Shown here: piece by piece, positions 37,287-47,012 of the stretch
Layout of the letters: each line of letters begins with the position of its first letter
How positions within the stretch are numbered: position 1 is the stretch's first letter
Assembly (NCBI RefSeq): GCF_011039205.1
Contig: NZ_JAAKEL010000007.1
Span: forward strand, 1-64,000
DNA length: 64,000 bases
DNA from: Dysgonomonas sp. ZJ279
Lineage (GTDB): Bacteria > Bacteroidota > Bacteroidia > Bacteroidales > Dysgonomonadaceae
Direction: 5' to 3'
Made by a program: the position numbers and the translations under genes
The notes under the pieces: generated by a model
The model's database searches: none
What the model saw: only the letters and a program-made list of their open reading frames with translations
Told to the model about the DNA's origin: nothing

Positions 37287-38168
37287 ATGAAAGCATTTGT
37301 ATTTCCAGGTCAGGGAGCTCAATTTGTAGGAATGGGCAAAGATTTGTACGAAACATCTCCTCTTGCTAAAGAAATGTTTGAAAAAGCAAACGAAATTCTT
37401 GGTTTTCGTATCACAGATCTAATGTTTGAAGGAACAGACGAAGATCTTCGCCAAACAAAAGTAACTCAACCTGCTATATTTCTTCATTCGGTAATATTAG
37501 CAAAAACTATGGGAGCAGATTTCCAGCCAAATATGGTTGCAGGCCATTCTCTTGGTGAGTTTTCGGCATTGGTAGCTGCTAACGCACTATCATTCGAGGA
37601 TGGATTGAAACTTGTTTACAAACGTGCTCTTGCAATGCAAAAAGCATGCGAAATGAACCCATCCACAATGGCTGCGGTACTTGCTTTAGCTGATGAGAAA
37701 GTAGAAGAAATATGTGCCTCTATTACTGACGAAGTGGTAGTACCGGCAAACTACAACTGCCCTGGACAAATTGTAATTTCGGGTTCGGATAAAGGTATCG
37801 ACAAAGCATGTGAACTATTACTTGCTGCGGGTGCTAAACGTGCTTTGAAACTAAAAGTAGGTGGTGCATTTCACTCTCCATTAATGGAACCGGCTAAAGT
37901 AGAATTATCGGAAGCGATCAACTCGACCGAATTTACTACTCCGATATGTCCTGTTTATCAGAATGTAAGCACTATAGCAGAAACAGACCCTACAACTATA
38001 AAAGCAAACTTGATTGCTCAATTAACTGCTCCTGTAAAATGGACTCAATCGGTTGAACATATGGTGGCAGACGGTGCAACAGAATTTATAGAACTCGGAC
38101 CCGGTAGTGTATTGCAAGGCTTAGTTAAGAAAATAGCTAAAGACGTTGTAACTAGCGGGAAACAATAA
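37287..38168 (+). CDS. fabD: Malonyl-CoA:ACP transacylase
   Basis: This 293-residue enzyme moves malonyl groups from CoA to acyl carrier protein for fatty-acid synthesis. It begins with FPGQGAQFVGMG and has the nucleophile motif AGHSLGEFSAL (Ser88) and the catalytic His in GGAFHSPLM (near 196). The C-terminal signature is FIELGPGSVLQGLVKK. Length is normal for the family. It stands alone between a roughly 130-base leader and a perfect hairpin, so it is probably transcribed separately from rfbD. Confidence 0.96.
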   Translation: MKAFVFPGQGAQFVGMGKDLYETSPLAKEMFEKANEILGFRITDLMFEGTDEDLRQTKVTQPAIFLHSVILAKTMGADFQPNMVAGHSLGEFSALVAANALSFEDGLKLVYKRALAMQKACEMNPSTMAAVLALADEKVEEICASITDEVVVPANYNCPGQIVISGSDKGIDKACELLLAAGAKRALKLKVGGAFHSPLMEPAKVELSEAINSTEFTTPICPVYQNVSTIAETDPTTIKANLIAQLTAPVKWTQSVEHMVADGATEFIELGPGSVLQGLVKKIAKDVVTSGKQ

Positions 38169-38193
38169 GAAATTATAATTTTCAGATTTAAGG

Positions 38194-38233
38194 ATAAGTT
38201 GAAAATTAATGACATCATTTATTTTCAACTTAT
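38194..38233 (+). terminator. Hairpin terminator after fabD
   Basis: ATAAGTTGAAAAT (38194-38206) and ATTTTCAACTTAT (38221-38233) are perfect 13-base arms followed by T-rich sequence. Confidence 0.7.
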
Positions 38234-38261
38234 TTTATATATAATATAAAAACTCTGTATT

Positions 38262-39212
38262 ATGGCATTTTTTTCAGGAAATAAGCAAGCAGACGATCAA
38301 GATGAAACTGCTAAAAACATATTTATGTTTGAGCTAGTTCAAAAAAACATTCTTGTAACAGGAGCCAACGGTCAGCTAGGAAGTGAAATCAGACGAATAG
38401 CCGATGTTCACGAGGATAACTTTCGATTCTTTTTTACGGATGTAGACACTTTAGATATCACAGATCTGAAAGCTATTGATCATTTCATCAAAGAAAACAA
38501 GATCAAATATATTATTAATTGTGCTGCCTATACTGCTGTTGATAAAGCTGAAGATGATGCTGAATTATGCTATAAGATCAACAGAGATGCTGTAATCAAT
38601 CTAGGAATTTCAGCGACGAACAATGCAGCAAAAATAATCCATGTGTCTACCGACTATGTGTTCGATGGCACAAATACACGACCTTATATCGAAACAGATC
38701 CCGTTAATCCCAAATCGGTATATGGCAAATCGAAACAGGAAGCCGAAAGCAGTTTGATGGATGCATGTGCGGATTCAATCGTCATCCGTACGGCATGGCT
38801 ATACTCCATCTTTGGAAACAACTTTGTGAAAACAATGATAAAGCTAGGTCAAGAAAGGGATACGCTTAATGTTGTTGCCGATCAGACCGGCACTCCTACA
38901 AATGCTGCCGACTTAGCAAAAGCTATTATCAAAATATTGGATCATAGCGAAGCATACGATTTCAAAGCCGGTATATATCATTATTCGAACGAAGGAGTTA
39001 CCACTTGGTATGATTTTACTCTAGCAATACACAAAGATGCGGGTATCACAAGTTGTAAAGTAAGTCCGATCACTACTGACCAATACCCTACCAAGGCTGC
39101 TCGTCCGCAATACAGCGTACTTGATAAAACTAAAATAAAGACGACATTCGGTATTACTATCCCAAATTGGGAAGAAAGTTTAAACATTTGTGTTAGAGAA
39201 CTGTTATCTTAA
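38262..39212 (+). CDS. rfbD: dTDP-4-dehydrorhamnose reductase
   Basis: This NADPH-dependent short-chain-type enzyme makes dTDP-L-rhamnose, a sugar donor for O-antigen or other surface glycans. It shows the Rossmann motif VTGANGQLGSEI, the segment IINCAAYTAVDKAEDD, HVSTDYVFDG, and the catalytic SVYGKSKQEAE Tyr-x3-Lys. The 316-residue frame starts about 28 residues before the fold, with an acidic tail (GNKQADDQDE). An ATG at 38325 would give a more typical 295-residue protein. Other rml genes are not in the window. Glycosyltransferases a few kb downstream fit a role in envelope polysaccharide. Confidence 0.92.
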   Translation: MAFFSGNKQADDQDETAKNIFMFELVQKNILVTGANGQLGSEIRRIADVHEDNFRFFFTDVDTLDITDLKAIDHFIKENKIKYIINCAAYTAVDKAEDDAELCYKINRDAVINLGISATNNAAKIIHVSTDYVFDGTNTRPYIETDPVNPKSVYGKSKQEAESSLMDACADSIVIRTAWLYSIFGNNFVKTMIKLGQERDTLNVVADQTGTPTNAADLAKAIIKILDHSEAYDFKAGIYHYSNEGVTTWYDFTLAIHKDAGITSCKVSPITTDQYPTKAARPQYSVLDKTKIKTTFGITIPNWEESLNICVRELLS

Positions 39213-39256
39213 TATACAGATAAACTTTATAATAAATATGCTATCTAAATCTTAAA

Positions 39257-39805
39257 ATGAAAAGGATTTATTTTTCGGCTATACTCATTTCAATTTTGAC
39301 GATCTCTTGCCAAACTAAATCAGGGGATAAAAATACGGCGGAAGAGCTCCATGTAGAATTAAACGAAGATAAGTTAAATATCAAACCCGACAGTCCAAAT
39401 TTTAAGGAACCGCCACATTTAAGCATAGCGCAGTACGACAGTCTCCAGATAAATAAGATAAAGGATCTTAAGGATTACGATATCAGCTACCTGTCGATGG
39501 GAAGGACTTTACTTTCGAATGAAAATGGAAAGATTATCACTATTCAGGTTATTACCGATGGTGAAATAACCGAATACCTGCTGAGTTATGATAGAAATGG
39601 CAATCTGGTAGATAATCTTATTGTTGCATATGAGGATATGGTTGAATATTACAGCCAAATTACATCGCAAATCAATTCAAATAAAGTAATAATACAAACA
39701 GTCAATTTTAGCTATGAAAACTCGAAAGGAGAAGAAGTAGAATTATCTGACACTTCAACCATTAGCTACTCGATAAGCCCTGAATTAAAATTCATAGCTG
39801 ACTAG
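39257..39805 (+). CDS. Lipoprotein of unknown function (DUF4738-like)
   Basis: This 182-residue protein has a lipoprotein signal with Cys18 (SILTISC). The mature part starts with a charged linker and continues as a single beta-rich domain (SMGRTLLSNENGKIITIQVI, EYLLSYDRNGNLVDNLIV). I place it tentatively with DUF4738 from recollection of its location between rfbD and prfC in Bacteroides relatives. No enzymatic motif is visible. It lies 44 bases after rfbD and ends with a terminator. Confidence 0.65.
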   Translation: MKRIYFSAILISILTISCQTKSGDKNTAEELHVELNEDKLNIKPDSPNFKEPPHLSIAQYDSLQINKIKDLKDYDISYLSMGRTLLSNENGKIITIQVITDGEITEYLLSYDRNGNLVDNLIVAYEDMVEYYSQITSQINSNKVIIQTVNFSYENSKGEEVELSDTSTISYSISPELKFIAD

Positions 39806-39840
39806 TTGTTAAAAAAAATACAAACTTAAAGCATTAAGTA

Positions 39841-39880
39841 AAGGCATCTATTGTAATTACAGTAGATGCTTTTCCTTTTT
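39841..39880 (+). terminator. Terminator upstream of prfC
   Basis: AAGGCATCTA (39841-39850) pairs with TAGATGCTTT (39863-39872), one G-T pair, followed by a T-rich tract. Confidence 0.8.
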
Positions 39881-39884
39881 TTAT

Positions 39885-39892
39885 TATCTTTG
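39885..39892 (+). promoter_or_regulatory. -7 box for prfC
   Basis: TATCTTTG is an exact consensus match 20 bases before the prfC ATG, giving a leader of about 14 bases. Confidence 0.6.
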
Positions 39893-39912
39893 TACTATAC
39901 ATAAAAATAGTA

Positions 39913-41493
39913 ATGAGCGAATTAGAAAAGGAAATACATAAAAGACGCACTTTTGCGATCATTAGCCATCCCGATGCGGGTAAAACGACACTCACCGAAA
40001 AGCTATTGTTATTTGGTGGAGCTATACATGTAGCAGGTGCCGTAAAATCAAATAAAATAAAGAAGACAGCGACATCCGACTGGATGGAAATAGAGAAACA
40101 ACGTGGTATCTCTGTTGCGACTTCCGTTATGGGATTCGAATACGATGGATATAAGATAAATATACTCGATACACCCGGTCACCAAGACTTTGCTGAAGAT
40201 ACATATAGAACCCTTACTGCTGTAGATAGCGTTATAATAGCTGTTGACTCGGCAAAAGGAGTGGAAGCGCAAACTCGCAAACTAATGGAAGTTTGCCGTA
40301 TGCGTAACACGCCGGTGATGATATTCATCAACAAGATGGACAGAGAGGGTAAAGACCCTTTCGAATTACTCGATGAACTCGAAGAGGAACTAAAAATAAA
40401 TGTACGCCCTCTTAGTTGGCCCATAGATAGTGGACAACGATTTAAGGGTGTCTATAATATCTACCAACAGAAACTCGATCTGTACACTCCAAGCAAACAG
40501 ACTGTCACCGAATCGATTGGATTTAAAGACATAAACAATCCAGATCTGGAAAAACATATTGGAGAAACATTAGCAGCCAAACTAAGAGACGATATAGAAT
40601 TAATAGACGGTGTATACTCGGAATTGGATGTAGAAACTTATCTTCAGGGAAAAGTAGCTCCAGTATTCTTTGGCTCTGCCTTAAATAATTTCGGAGTAAA
40701 AGAATTACTTGACTGCTTTGTGAAAATTGCACCTTCACCTCGCCCTATCGAAGCTATAGAGAGAGAGATCAGACCCGAAGAAGATGCTTTCAGTGGTTTT
40801 ATATTCAAGATACATGCTAATATGGACCCGAACCATCGTTCGTGTATAGCATTTGTGAAAATATGCTCGGGTAAGTTTGAACGTAATGTAAATTATAAAC
40901 ATATACGTCTTAACCGACAAATGAAGTTCTCTTCACCTACAGCATTTATGGCTCAAAAGAAAGAGACTGTAGACGAGGCTTATGCAGGCGATATTATCGG
41001 ATTACCCGACACAGGTAATTTTAAGATTGGGGACACATTGACATCTGGCGAAAACCTACATTTCAAAGGATTACCTAGCTTCTCTCCTGAGATGTTTAAA
41101 TATATAGAGAATGCCGACCCAATGAAGACTAAACAGCTTCAAAAAGGTATTGATCAGTTAATGGACGAAGGTGTTGCTCAATTGTTCACAAATCAATTCA
41201 ATGGCCGTAAGATTGTAGGAACTGTGGGACAACTTCAGTTCGAAGTTATTCAATACCGATTGTTACACGAATACGGAGCACAATGTAGATGGGAAGCAAT
41301 CAATCTATATAAAGCCTGTTGGATAGAAAGCGACAATATTGAACAACTGGAAGATTTTAAAAGGCGTAAAGCTCAATATATGGCAAAAGATAAGAATGAC
41401 CGGGATGTATTCCTCGCTGATTCAAACTATTTGCTAATGATGGCTCAACAAGATTTCAAAGACATAAAATTTCATTTTACTTCTGAATTCTAA
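39913..41493 (+). CDS. prfC: Peptide chain release factor 3 (GTPase)
   Basis: This 526-residue translational GTPase recycles RF1/RF2 after termination. G1 is [10 protein letters not shown], followed by the RF3-specific [22 protein letters not shown] switch region. G3 is DTPGHQDF and G4 is NKMD. Domains II and III follow, ending with [15 protein letters not shown] near residue 445. Length equals the E. coli protein within a few residues. The gene begins an apparent operon with the kinase-like and GT4 genes (12- and 13-base gaps). Confidence 0.97.
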   Translation: MSELEKEIHKRRTFAIISHPDAGKTTLTEKLLLFGGAIHVAGAVKSNKIKKTATSDWMEIEKQRGISVATSVMGFEYDGYKINILDTPGHQDFAEDTYRTLTAVDSVIIAVDSAKGVEAQTRKLMEVCRMRNTPVMIFINKMDREGKDPFELLDELEEELKINVRPLSWPIDSGQRFKGVYNIYQQKLDLYTPSKQTVTESIGFKDINNPDLEKHIGETLAAKLRDDIELIDGVYSELDVETYLQGKVAPVFFGSALNNFGVKELLDCFVKIAPSPRPIEAIEREIRPEEDAFSGFIFKIHANMDPNHRSCIAFVKICSGKFERNVNYKHIRLNRQMKFSSPTAFMAQKKETVDEAYAGDIIGLPDTGNFKIGDTLTSGENLHFKGLPSFSPEMFKYIENADPMKTKQLQKGIDQLMDEGVAQLFTNQFNGRKIVGTVGQLQFEVIQYRLLHEYGAQCRWEAINLYKACWIESDNIEQLEDFKRRKAQYMAKDKNDRDVFLADSNYLLMMAQQDFKDIKFHFTSEF

Positions 41494-41505
41494 ACAAAAA
41501 CAGCT

Positions 41506-42261
41506 ATGCTAAAAGTAGTTATTAATAAACATTTCAAAAAGGAATTAAAAAGCTTTATAATAAAGTTGCCTGAGATTTTCAATGAATCCGGGGAAACTAT
41601 ATTCGCTGCACGCAACATAATTAAAGTTTTTGATGTCAATGGAATGAGAGTTAATGTCAAATCTTTTCAAAAACCACATCTGTTTAATCAATTGATGTAT
41701 GCTACTTTTAGAAAATCGAAAGCTGAGCGCTCTTACAAATATGCTCATAAACTTGAAGAAAGAGGATTCAATACGCCTACTCCATTGGCATATATGGAAC
41801 AGCAATTTGCATTTCTGCTCAAAAGAAGTGCTTACATATCTATAAATGAAGACTTCGATGGAAAAATGCAGGAATTACGTCACGGAACCTTGGAAGGACG
41901 AGAGAATCTTATCCGCCAATTTGCATTATTTACAGCTGAATTACATAAAAAAAGAGTGCTGCATCTCGACTATTCATCAGGAAATATACTATATAAAAAG
42001 AACGGTGAAGATTACAGCTTCTACTTGGTTGATCTCAACAGAATGAAATTTGACGGAAAAATTAGTCTCGACACTGCTTGTCATAATTTCAGACGACTAT
42101 GGGGTAGTGATGATATGATTATATTTTTCATCAAAGAGTATGCTAAAGCGCGTCATTTTAATGAAAAATTATGTCTTGAAAAAACGTTCAAATATAGAGA
42201 GCGTTTTTGGAAATTCTTCAACAGAAAACATCCTTTCGAAAGCCCTTACATAGCTGAATAA
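41506..42261 (+). CDS. InaA/Kdo-kinase-like lipopolysaccharide kinase
   Basis: This 251-residue protein kinase-like fold resembles InaA/WaaP/KdkA enzymes that phosphorylate LPS core sugars. The catalytic loop reads VLHLDYSSGNILY and the metal-binding loop YLVDLNRMKF. The N-terminal part has NGMRVNVKSFQKPHLFNQLMY, with the ATP-binding lysine probably in VKSF. It lies 12 bases after prfC and 13 before a glycosyltransferase, which places it in envelope glycan assembly. The sugar acceptor (Kdo or other) is inferred. Confidence 0.8.
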   Translation: MLKVVINKHFKKELKSFIIKLPEIFNESGETIFAARNIIKVFDVNGMRVNVKSFQKPHLFNQLMYATFRKSKAERSYKYAHKLEERGFNTPTPLAYMEQQFAFLLKRSAYISINEDFDGKMQELRHGTLEGRENLIRQFALFTAELHKKRVLHLDYSSGNILYKKNGEDYSFYLVDLNRMKFDGKISLDTACHNFRRLWGSDDMIIFFIKEYAKARHFNEKLCLEKTFKYRERFWKFFNRKHPFESPYIAE

Positions 42262-42274
42262 ATAAATCTGGACA

Positions 42275-43396
42275 ATGAAAATAGGATTTGATGCGAAACG
42301 GGCAACACAGAATTTTACAGGATTAGGTAATTATAGTCGTTTTGTAATTAACAACCTTGTAAAGTTCTATCCTGACAATTTTTATGAATTATTTAGCCCT
42401 AAACCTTCGGTAGGTAAAGTAGATACAGAAATTTCTAAAGGGAATAATGTCAAGATTTTTGTAAAAGAAGGCTTCAAATTATTCTGGAGAACATTGGGCA
42501 TTGTAAAAGATATCAAGAACGAAAATATTACGCTATACCACGGATTAAGTAACGAACTACCTTATAAAATAAATAAGAGTGGAGCTAAATCAATTGTTAC
42601 AATACACGATCTTATATTCTTGAGACACCCAAAGTTTTACCCTGTTATTGATCGAAAGATATACAACATTAAAGCTCGTTATGCCTGCAAGGTTGCAGAT
42701 CGAATTATAGCTGTAAGCGAATGTACAAAAAGAGATATAATAGAATATTATGGAACCGATCCGAATAAAATAGATATTGTATACCAAGGTTGCTTTTCTA
42801 TTTTTAGAAACAGAGCAGATGGGTCAAAAAAACAGCAAGTAATCGATAAGTATAATTTACCTCCTAAATTCTTGTTATCTATCGGTAGCATTGAAGAAAG
42901 AAAAAACATACTTCTTATAGTAAAAGCATTAAAATCCATACCCAATATTCACTTTGTGGCTATCGGTAAACAACGTAAATATGCCGAGAAAGTTAAACAA
43001 TATGCTCTTGAGCATGGATTGGAAGACAGAGTACATTTATTAAGTAATGTAGCACTAGAGGATCTTCCCGCAATACTGCAATTGTCCGAAATATTTATAT
43101 ATCCATCATTTTACGAAGGATTCGGGATACCTATTATAGAGGCTCTTAGTTCAGAAGTTCCTGTGATAGCTGCCAAAGGATCGTGCCTGGAGGAAGCCGG
43201 AGGTCCCCATTCTATATATATCGATCCGCATAATGAGGACGAACTAGCTACCGAGATAGATAGGGTATTGAATGACAATAATCTAAAAGAAAAAATGGTG
43301 CAAGAAGGTATGGAATACGTAAAACGATTTTCGGATCAAAAATGTACTGATGATTTGATGGAGGTGTATAGAAGATTGAGCCATCAAAATTCCTAA
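42275..43396 (+). CDS. Glycosyltransferase family 4 (GT-B fold)
   Basis: This 373-residue GT-B transferase has an N-terminal acceptor domain with LGNYSRFVINNL and ITLYHGLSNELPY. The donor-binding domain shows LSIGSIEERKNILLIVKAL, PSFYEGFGIPIIEAL and IAAKGSCLEEAGG. The EGFGIPxIEA motif with its Glu pair is the GT4 nucleotide-sugar signature. It probably adds a hexose to LPS core or another surface glycan. It follows the InaA-like kinase closely. Its stop overlaps the convergent GT2 gene by 4 bases, so no terminator separates them. Confidence 0.9.
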   Translation: MKIGFDAKRATQNFTGLGNYSRFVINNLVKFYPDNFYELFSPKPSVGKVDTEISKGNNVKIFVKEGFKLFWRTLGIVKDIKNENITLYHGLSNELPYKINKSGAKSIVTIHDLIFLRHPKFYPVIDRKIYNIKARYACKVADRIIAVSECTKRDIIEYYGTDPNKIDIVYQGCFSIFRNRADGSKKQQVIDKYNLPPKFLLSIGSIEERKNILLIVKALKSIPNIHFVAIGKQRKYAEKVKQYALEHGLEDRVHLLSNVALEDLPAILQLSEIFIYPSFYEGFGIPIIEALSSEVPVIAAKGSCLEEAGGPHSIYIDPHNEDELATEIDRVLNDNNLKEKMVQEGMEYVKRFSDQKCTDDLMEVYRRLSHQNS

Positions 43397-44100
43397 CTCC
43401 GCCTTTTTGCTTTTAAATTTCTAAACCAAAAGCGAAATTTAACACTCCATTCAAAATTTTTCATTACAAGACTATAATGAATTTTATTAAACTCCTCATC
43501 CACAAAATAGGAAGACAGGCCATCATCATTATAATTTGCAATTATATAATCCCTATATACAAATTTAAAACTCTTGTCACCATGGAGCATTAGATTCAAA
43601 GCGTAATCCGCTGAGACCTTATAAAAAGGATTATAGCTATATTTTCTAAATACACTCGCAGGGTAGATTATCGATTGATGAAAAATTCCATGCTTAGCTT
43701 GCTCATAAGAATTAACTTCTCCTTTTGTCTTCTTTCCTTTATATAAGACATTTGCATAATAAATACAAGTACTATCTTTTAATTCATTTTCAGCAAAGGC
43801 CGAAAAATCAGGTAATAGAGTATCATCTGCTCCTAAAAAATAGACCCATTGACCGGTTATGCATTTAAGGGCTTTATTCATTGCATCATAGATCCCAGCG
43901 TCCTGCTCACTTTTCCAATAAGAAATTTTGTTTCCATAAGATTCTAATATATCAATGGTTGTGTCGGTACTTAAAGCATCAAATATAACAAGCTCTATAT
44001 CAGAATATTTTTGAGAAATAATACTATCTATACACGAAGACAGATGCTTCCCTGCATTTTTAGTTACACAAATAATTGATATTTTGGATTTATTTCCCAT
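43393..44100 (-). CDS. Glycosyltransferase family 2 (GT-A fold)
   Basis: This 235-residue enzyme begins with ISIICVTKNAGKHLSSCIDSI and DIELVIFDALSTDTTIDIL, the GT2 nucleotide-binding start. SEQDAGIYDAMNKAL and YFLGADDTLLPDF follow, with the DD pair at the metal-binding position. It has no membrane helix and is likely a peripheral cytosolic transferase for a surface glycan. It abuts the DUF5672 gene with no intergenic base and is last of a three-gene minus-strand group. Confidence 0.9.
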   Translation of the reverse strand: MGNKSKISIICVTKNAGKHLSSCIDSIISQKYSDIELVIFDALSTDTTIDILESYGNKISYWKSEQDAGIYDAMNKALKCITGQWVYFLGADDTLLPDFSAFAENELKDSTCIYYANVLYKGKKTKGEVNSYEQAKHGIFHQSIIYPASVFRKYSYNPFYKVSADYALNLMLHGDKSFKFVYRDYIIANYNDDGLSSYFVDEEFNKIHYSLVMKNFEWSVKFRFWFRNLKAKRRS

Positions 44101-44904
44101 CTAACATATTTTAAATGACGGAATATGATTCTGCCAGAATTCAGGTTCGTAAACAGATGGGGCATGGCATCCGAATGGAAGTTTTTCACCCAATAATCGG
44201 TATGCATAATAGCAGTGTGTTTCGACAGCAAATGCCATTGCCTCTTTCCACAATGGCTTCGAGAAATATTTTAACATACGTGGAGCCTCTATACTCCAAA
44301 AAATATCTTCATTATATAATGAATTTGTAAGGAGTTTTTCTCTATAAACATTCAATATTTTGCTTGAATCGGGCAATTCGAATATTGTAAGAAATGAATT
44401 TATTCTGCGTAATGACAATCCCCCATTGCCAACTGCATTGTAACACTCATGAAGCTTTTTCTTTTCTGACGGATATAATTTCGGGAAAATATCTATTAAT
44501 TTCTGATAGAATATACCTCTTCTTATTTTCTTGGGTTTTAACCACGGAGCTCCAATATAGTCGTAACCTTTTTCACACCAAAATTTCAGTTCAGGCTTAA
44601 ACAAATATACATCGGATTGATGAATCAACATATATTCATAATCAGTGAATGTTTCATAAAATTCTCTTGATAACATCAAGAGATTGTATCCAACAATATC
44701 CTTAAAATAGAACTCATCAAAACATATAACATCTAATGCCCTCAAATCGCCAAAAGAATCATCCAAATGCATGCTCCTAGGAGCGATAAATACATGTCGA
44801 AATCCACTTGTCATTCTTATCGCTTGTTCGAAAAAATATCGCTCCGACTCTGTTATAGATGTATAAACAGGAAAAATAACTATGCATTGTTTATTGTCTA
44901 CCAC
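44101..44904 (-). CDS. DUF5672 family protein, probable glycosyltransferase
   Basis: This 267-residue protein matches DUF5672: CIVIFPVYTSITESERYFFEQ at the start, then YMLIHQSDVYLFKPELKFWC and YDYIGAPWL. NGGLSLRRINSFL and EDIFWSIEAPRM follow. The QSDVYLF segment resembles a DxD-like metal site, and the fold is thought to be GT-A-like. It lies between GT4 and GT2 genes, 7 bases from the former, so transfer of a sugar in the same glycan is likely. Activity is not proven for the family. Confidence 0.8.
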   Translation of the reverse strand: MVDNKQCIVIFPVYTSITESERYFFEQAIRMTSGFRHVFIAPRSMHLDDSFGDLRALDVICFDEFYFKDIVGYNLLMLSREFYETFTDYEYMLIHQSDVYLFKPELKFWCEKGYDYIGAPWLKPKKIRRGIFYQKLIDIFPKLYPSEKKKLHECYNAVGNGGLSLRRINSFLTIFELPDSSKILNVYREKLLTNSLYNEDIFWSIEAPRMLKYFSKPLWKEAMAFAVETHCYYAYRLLGEKLPFGCHAPSVYEPEFWQNHIPSFKIC

Positions 44905-44911
44905 AACAGTC

Positions 44912-45955
44912 CTATTTTAATAAACTCTGATATACTTTGTAATAACTTCTGGCGCATTCATCCCAATTAAATTTAGCAGCATGGGCTCTTATAGCTTCAG
45001 ATAAATCTTTTTCAAAAAAAGAACTCATATTTTTATCAAATATATTTTGCATCGATTCTGCATCAAAGTCATCGAAATAATAAGCATATTCTCCTCCAAT
45101 TTCAGGTAATGATGTATGAGTAGACAAAAAAACCGGTTTACCAAAACTCATCGCTTCTACAACTGGAATTCCAAATCCTTCTGCTAAAGAAGGGAAAGCA
45201 AAAGCCAAACAATTCTTTAGATACCAGTATTTTTCTTCTCCTGATATTGCTCCTACTATCTTCACCCTGTCTTTTACCCCATGCTTTTTCGCCTCTTCCT
45301 TTATTCTATCAGAATATGAGCTCGGAATACCTGCAATTATCAATTCATAATCGTTATTTTTCAGGAGAGCTGGTAAAACATGAAAATTTTTTTTGGGAAT
45401 GATAGTACCTAACGAGAAGATAAACTTCCTCTCTGGTTTGTATCGGGGTTCTTCAAAATCAGTATATTCAATTATACTGGCTCCATTATGAATAACGCTC
45501 AATGGTTTTCCTTTTATATCTAAATGTTCTAAAATATCTTTTTTGGTAAACTCCGATATGGCTACAATATGATCCGCACGGTCAATACGTTGCTGATGTT
45601 TTTTTATAGCATTTGTTTTATCTTTTAATGATGAGTCTTCATACAAAAAATTCAGGTCATGAACGGTCAAAACATTTTTAGTATGAATATCTCCTCCCCT
45701 AAACTTTGATAGCTGATAAGTAGTATGCCATATATCCAGATTATGTACATATACAGGCAATAGTTTATTATATATCTGCCTTTTAATATAAGTAGCATTA
45801 TCTCCCCTAAAACTACCAGACTTAGGATATATAAAGAATGATAAATGGTCTGTTCCATTGATCACCTTTTGCATCGAAATTGATAATTTATCACAGAATG
45901 TATATAATCCGGTATTAGGATATTTCATTCTCTCGCAATCCAGAACGATATTCAT
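44912..45955 (-). CDS. Glycosyltransferase family 4 (GT-B fold)
   Basis: This 347-residue protein has the motifs PNTGLYTFCDKLSISM and NVLTVHDLNFLYEDSS in the acceptor half. The donor half has FSLGTIIPKKNFHVLPALL, PSLAEGFGIPVVEAMSFGKP and TSLPEIGG. It is organised like the GT4 at 42275-43396 but clearly diverged. It is the first gene of the minus-strand GT4-DUF5672-GT2 group and has a TATCTTTG promoter about 20 bases upstream. Its donor and acceptor are unknown. Confidence 0.9.
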   Translation of the reverse strand: MNIVLDCERMKYPNTGLYTFCDKLSISMQKVINGTDHLSFFIYPKSGSFRGDNATYIKRQIYNKLLPVYVHNLDIWHTTYQLSKFRGGDIHTKNVLTVHDLNFLYEDSSLKDKTNAIKKHQQRIDRADHIVAISEFTKKDILEHLDIKGKPLSVIHNGASIIEYTDFEEPRYKPERKFIFSLGTIIPKKNFHVLPALLKNNDYELIIAGIPSSYSDRIKEEAKKHGVKDRVKIVGAISGEEKYWYLKNCLAFAFPSLAEGFGIPVVEAMSFGKPVFLSTHTSLPEIGGEYAYYFDDFDAESMQNIFDKNMSSFFEKDLSEAIRAHAAKFNWDECARSYYKVYQSLLK

Positions 45956-45974
45956 ATATGATTTTTAAGTTATA

Positions 45975-45982
45975 CAAAGATA
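45975..45982 (-). promoter_or_regulatory. -7 box for the GT4-DUF5672-GT2 operon
   Basis: The minus strand reads TATCTTTG, exact consensus. The leader would be about 13 bases. Confidence 0.6.
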
Positions 45983-46115
45983 GATAAAAAAAACAATGCA
46001 GCACAAGTCTAAATATTTATCATAATTCTAAATATAAACAATACATCAGCCAGATTTATTGTGAAAGAAATTAATTTTAGTAATAATTTAATGATATTTC
46101 AATTTCCAATTTTAT

Positions 46116-46123
46116 TACCTTTG
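46116..46123 (+). promoter_or_regulatory. -7 box for the transferase-like gene at 46150
   Basis: TACCTTTG matches TAnnTTTG and places the start near 46130, 20 bases before the ATG. Confidence 0.5.
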
Positions 46124-46149
46124 CCAGATCATAAAATTGAATCTAAAAG

Positions 46150-47010
46150 ATGAACAATAAAATAAAGGTAGGTTATCTAATTTCTTATGATTATCAATAT
46201 CTAGAAATATCTCTTCCTACAATTTATAAAAATGCAGACTATATTGCATTGGCTATAGATAAAGACAGGAAGACGTGGAGTGGGACAAGTTTCAACATCC
46301 CTGATTCTTTTTTTAATTGGATAAAAGAAATTGATATTGATAAAAAAATACATATCTACGAAGATTCATTTTACGACCCAACACTCTCCACAATAGAATG
46401 CGACACTAGAGAACGTAATATGCTTGCCCGATTTATGGGTGATGATGGATGGCATATACAAATAGATACAGATGAATATTTTCTGGATTTTAGTAAATTT
46501 ATACAATACATTAAATCTTTGGACATTAATATATCAACAATTGTTTATGCTGAATGGATAACAATGTTCAAACAAAGTGGCAATGATACTCTTCTTATAG
46601 ATTCTTGTGAAATCTTTCCCCTTGCAACAAACAGACCTGTATATAAAAAGGCAAGATTTACAGATAAGCTAAAAAAGAACATATATACTAAATTTAAAGT
46701 CATACATCAAAGCTGGGCTAGAAGTGAAGACGAATTAGCATTTAAATTGAAAAACTGGAGCCATGCTCAAGATTTCAATGTCGATGCTTATTTCAATTTA
46801 TGGAAAGTGCTAGATAGATATACGTATAAATATCTTGCCAATTTCCACCCAATGAACCCTCCTCTTTGGAAATCACTTGAATGTGTAGAAGCAGATAATA
46901 TAACAATCTTGATAGAAAAAGTAAAAGAAATTGAAGCTATTAAGATTAAGAATAATAGACTCTTTAACAGATTTAAATCAACTTTTTCAAAAAAGAAAAA
47001 AAAGAGATAA
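46150..47010 (+). CDS. Putative glycosyltransferase, GT2-like
   Basis: This 286-residue protein starts KVGYLISYDYQYLEISLPTIY and contains WHIQIDTDEYFLDFSKF, which resembles the metal-binding region of GT-A glycosyltransferases. SHAQDFNVDAYFNLWKVLD lies near the C-terminus, and a very basic tail ends the chain (KKKKKR). I cannot place it in a named family. Its location beside three glycosyltransferases supports a role in the same surface glycan. It faces the convergent 100-residue gene with only 2 bases between stops. Confidence 0.6.
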   Translation: MNNKIKVGYLISYDYQYLEISLPTIYKNADYIALAIDKDRKTWSGTSFNIPDSFFNWIKEIDIDKKIHIYEDSFYDPTLSTIECDTRERNMLARFMGDDGWHIQIDTDEYFLDFSKFIQYIKSLDINISTIVYAEWITMFKQSGNDTLLIDSCEIFPLATNRPVYKKARFTDKLKKNIYTKFKVIHQSWARSEDELAFKLKNWSHAQDFNVDAYFNLWKVLDRYTYKYLANFHPMNPPLWKSLECVEADNITILIEKVKEIEAIKIKNNRLFNRFKSTFSKKKKKR

Positions 47011-47012
47011 CT

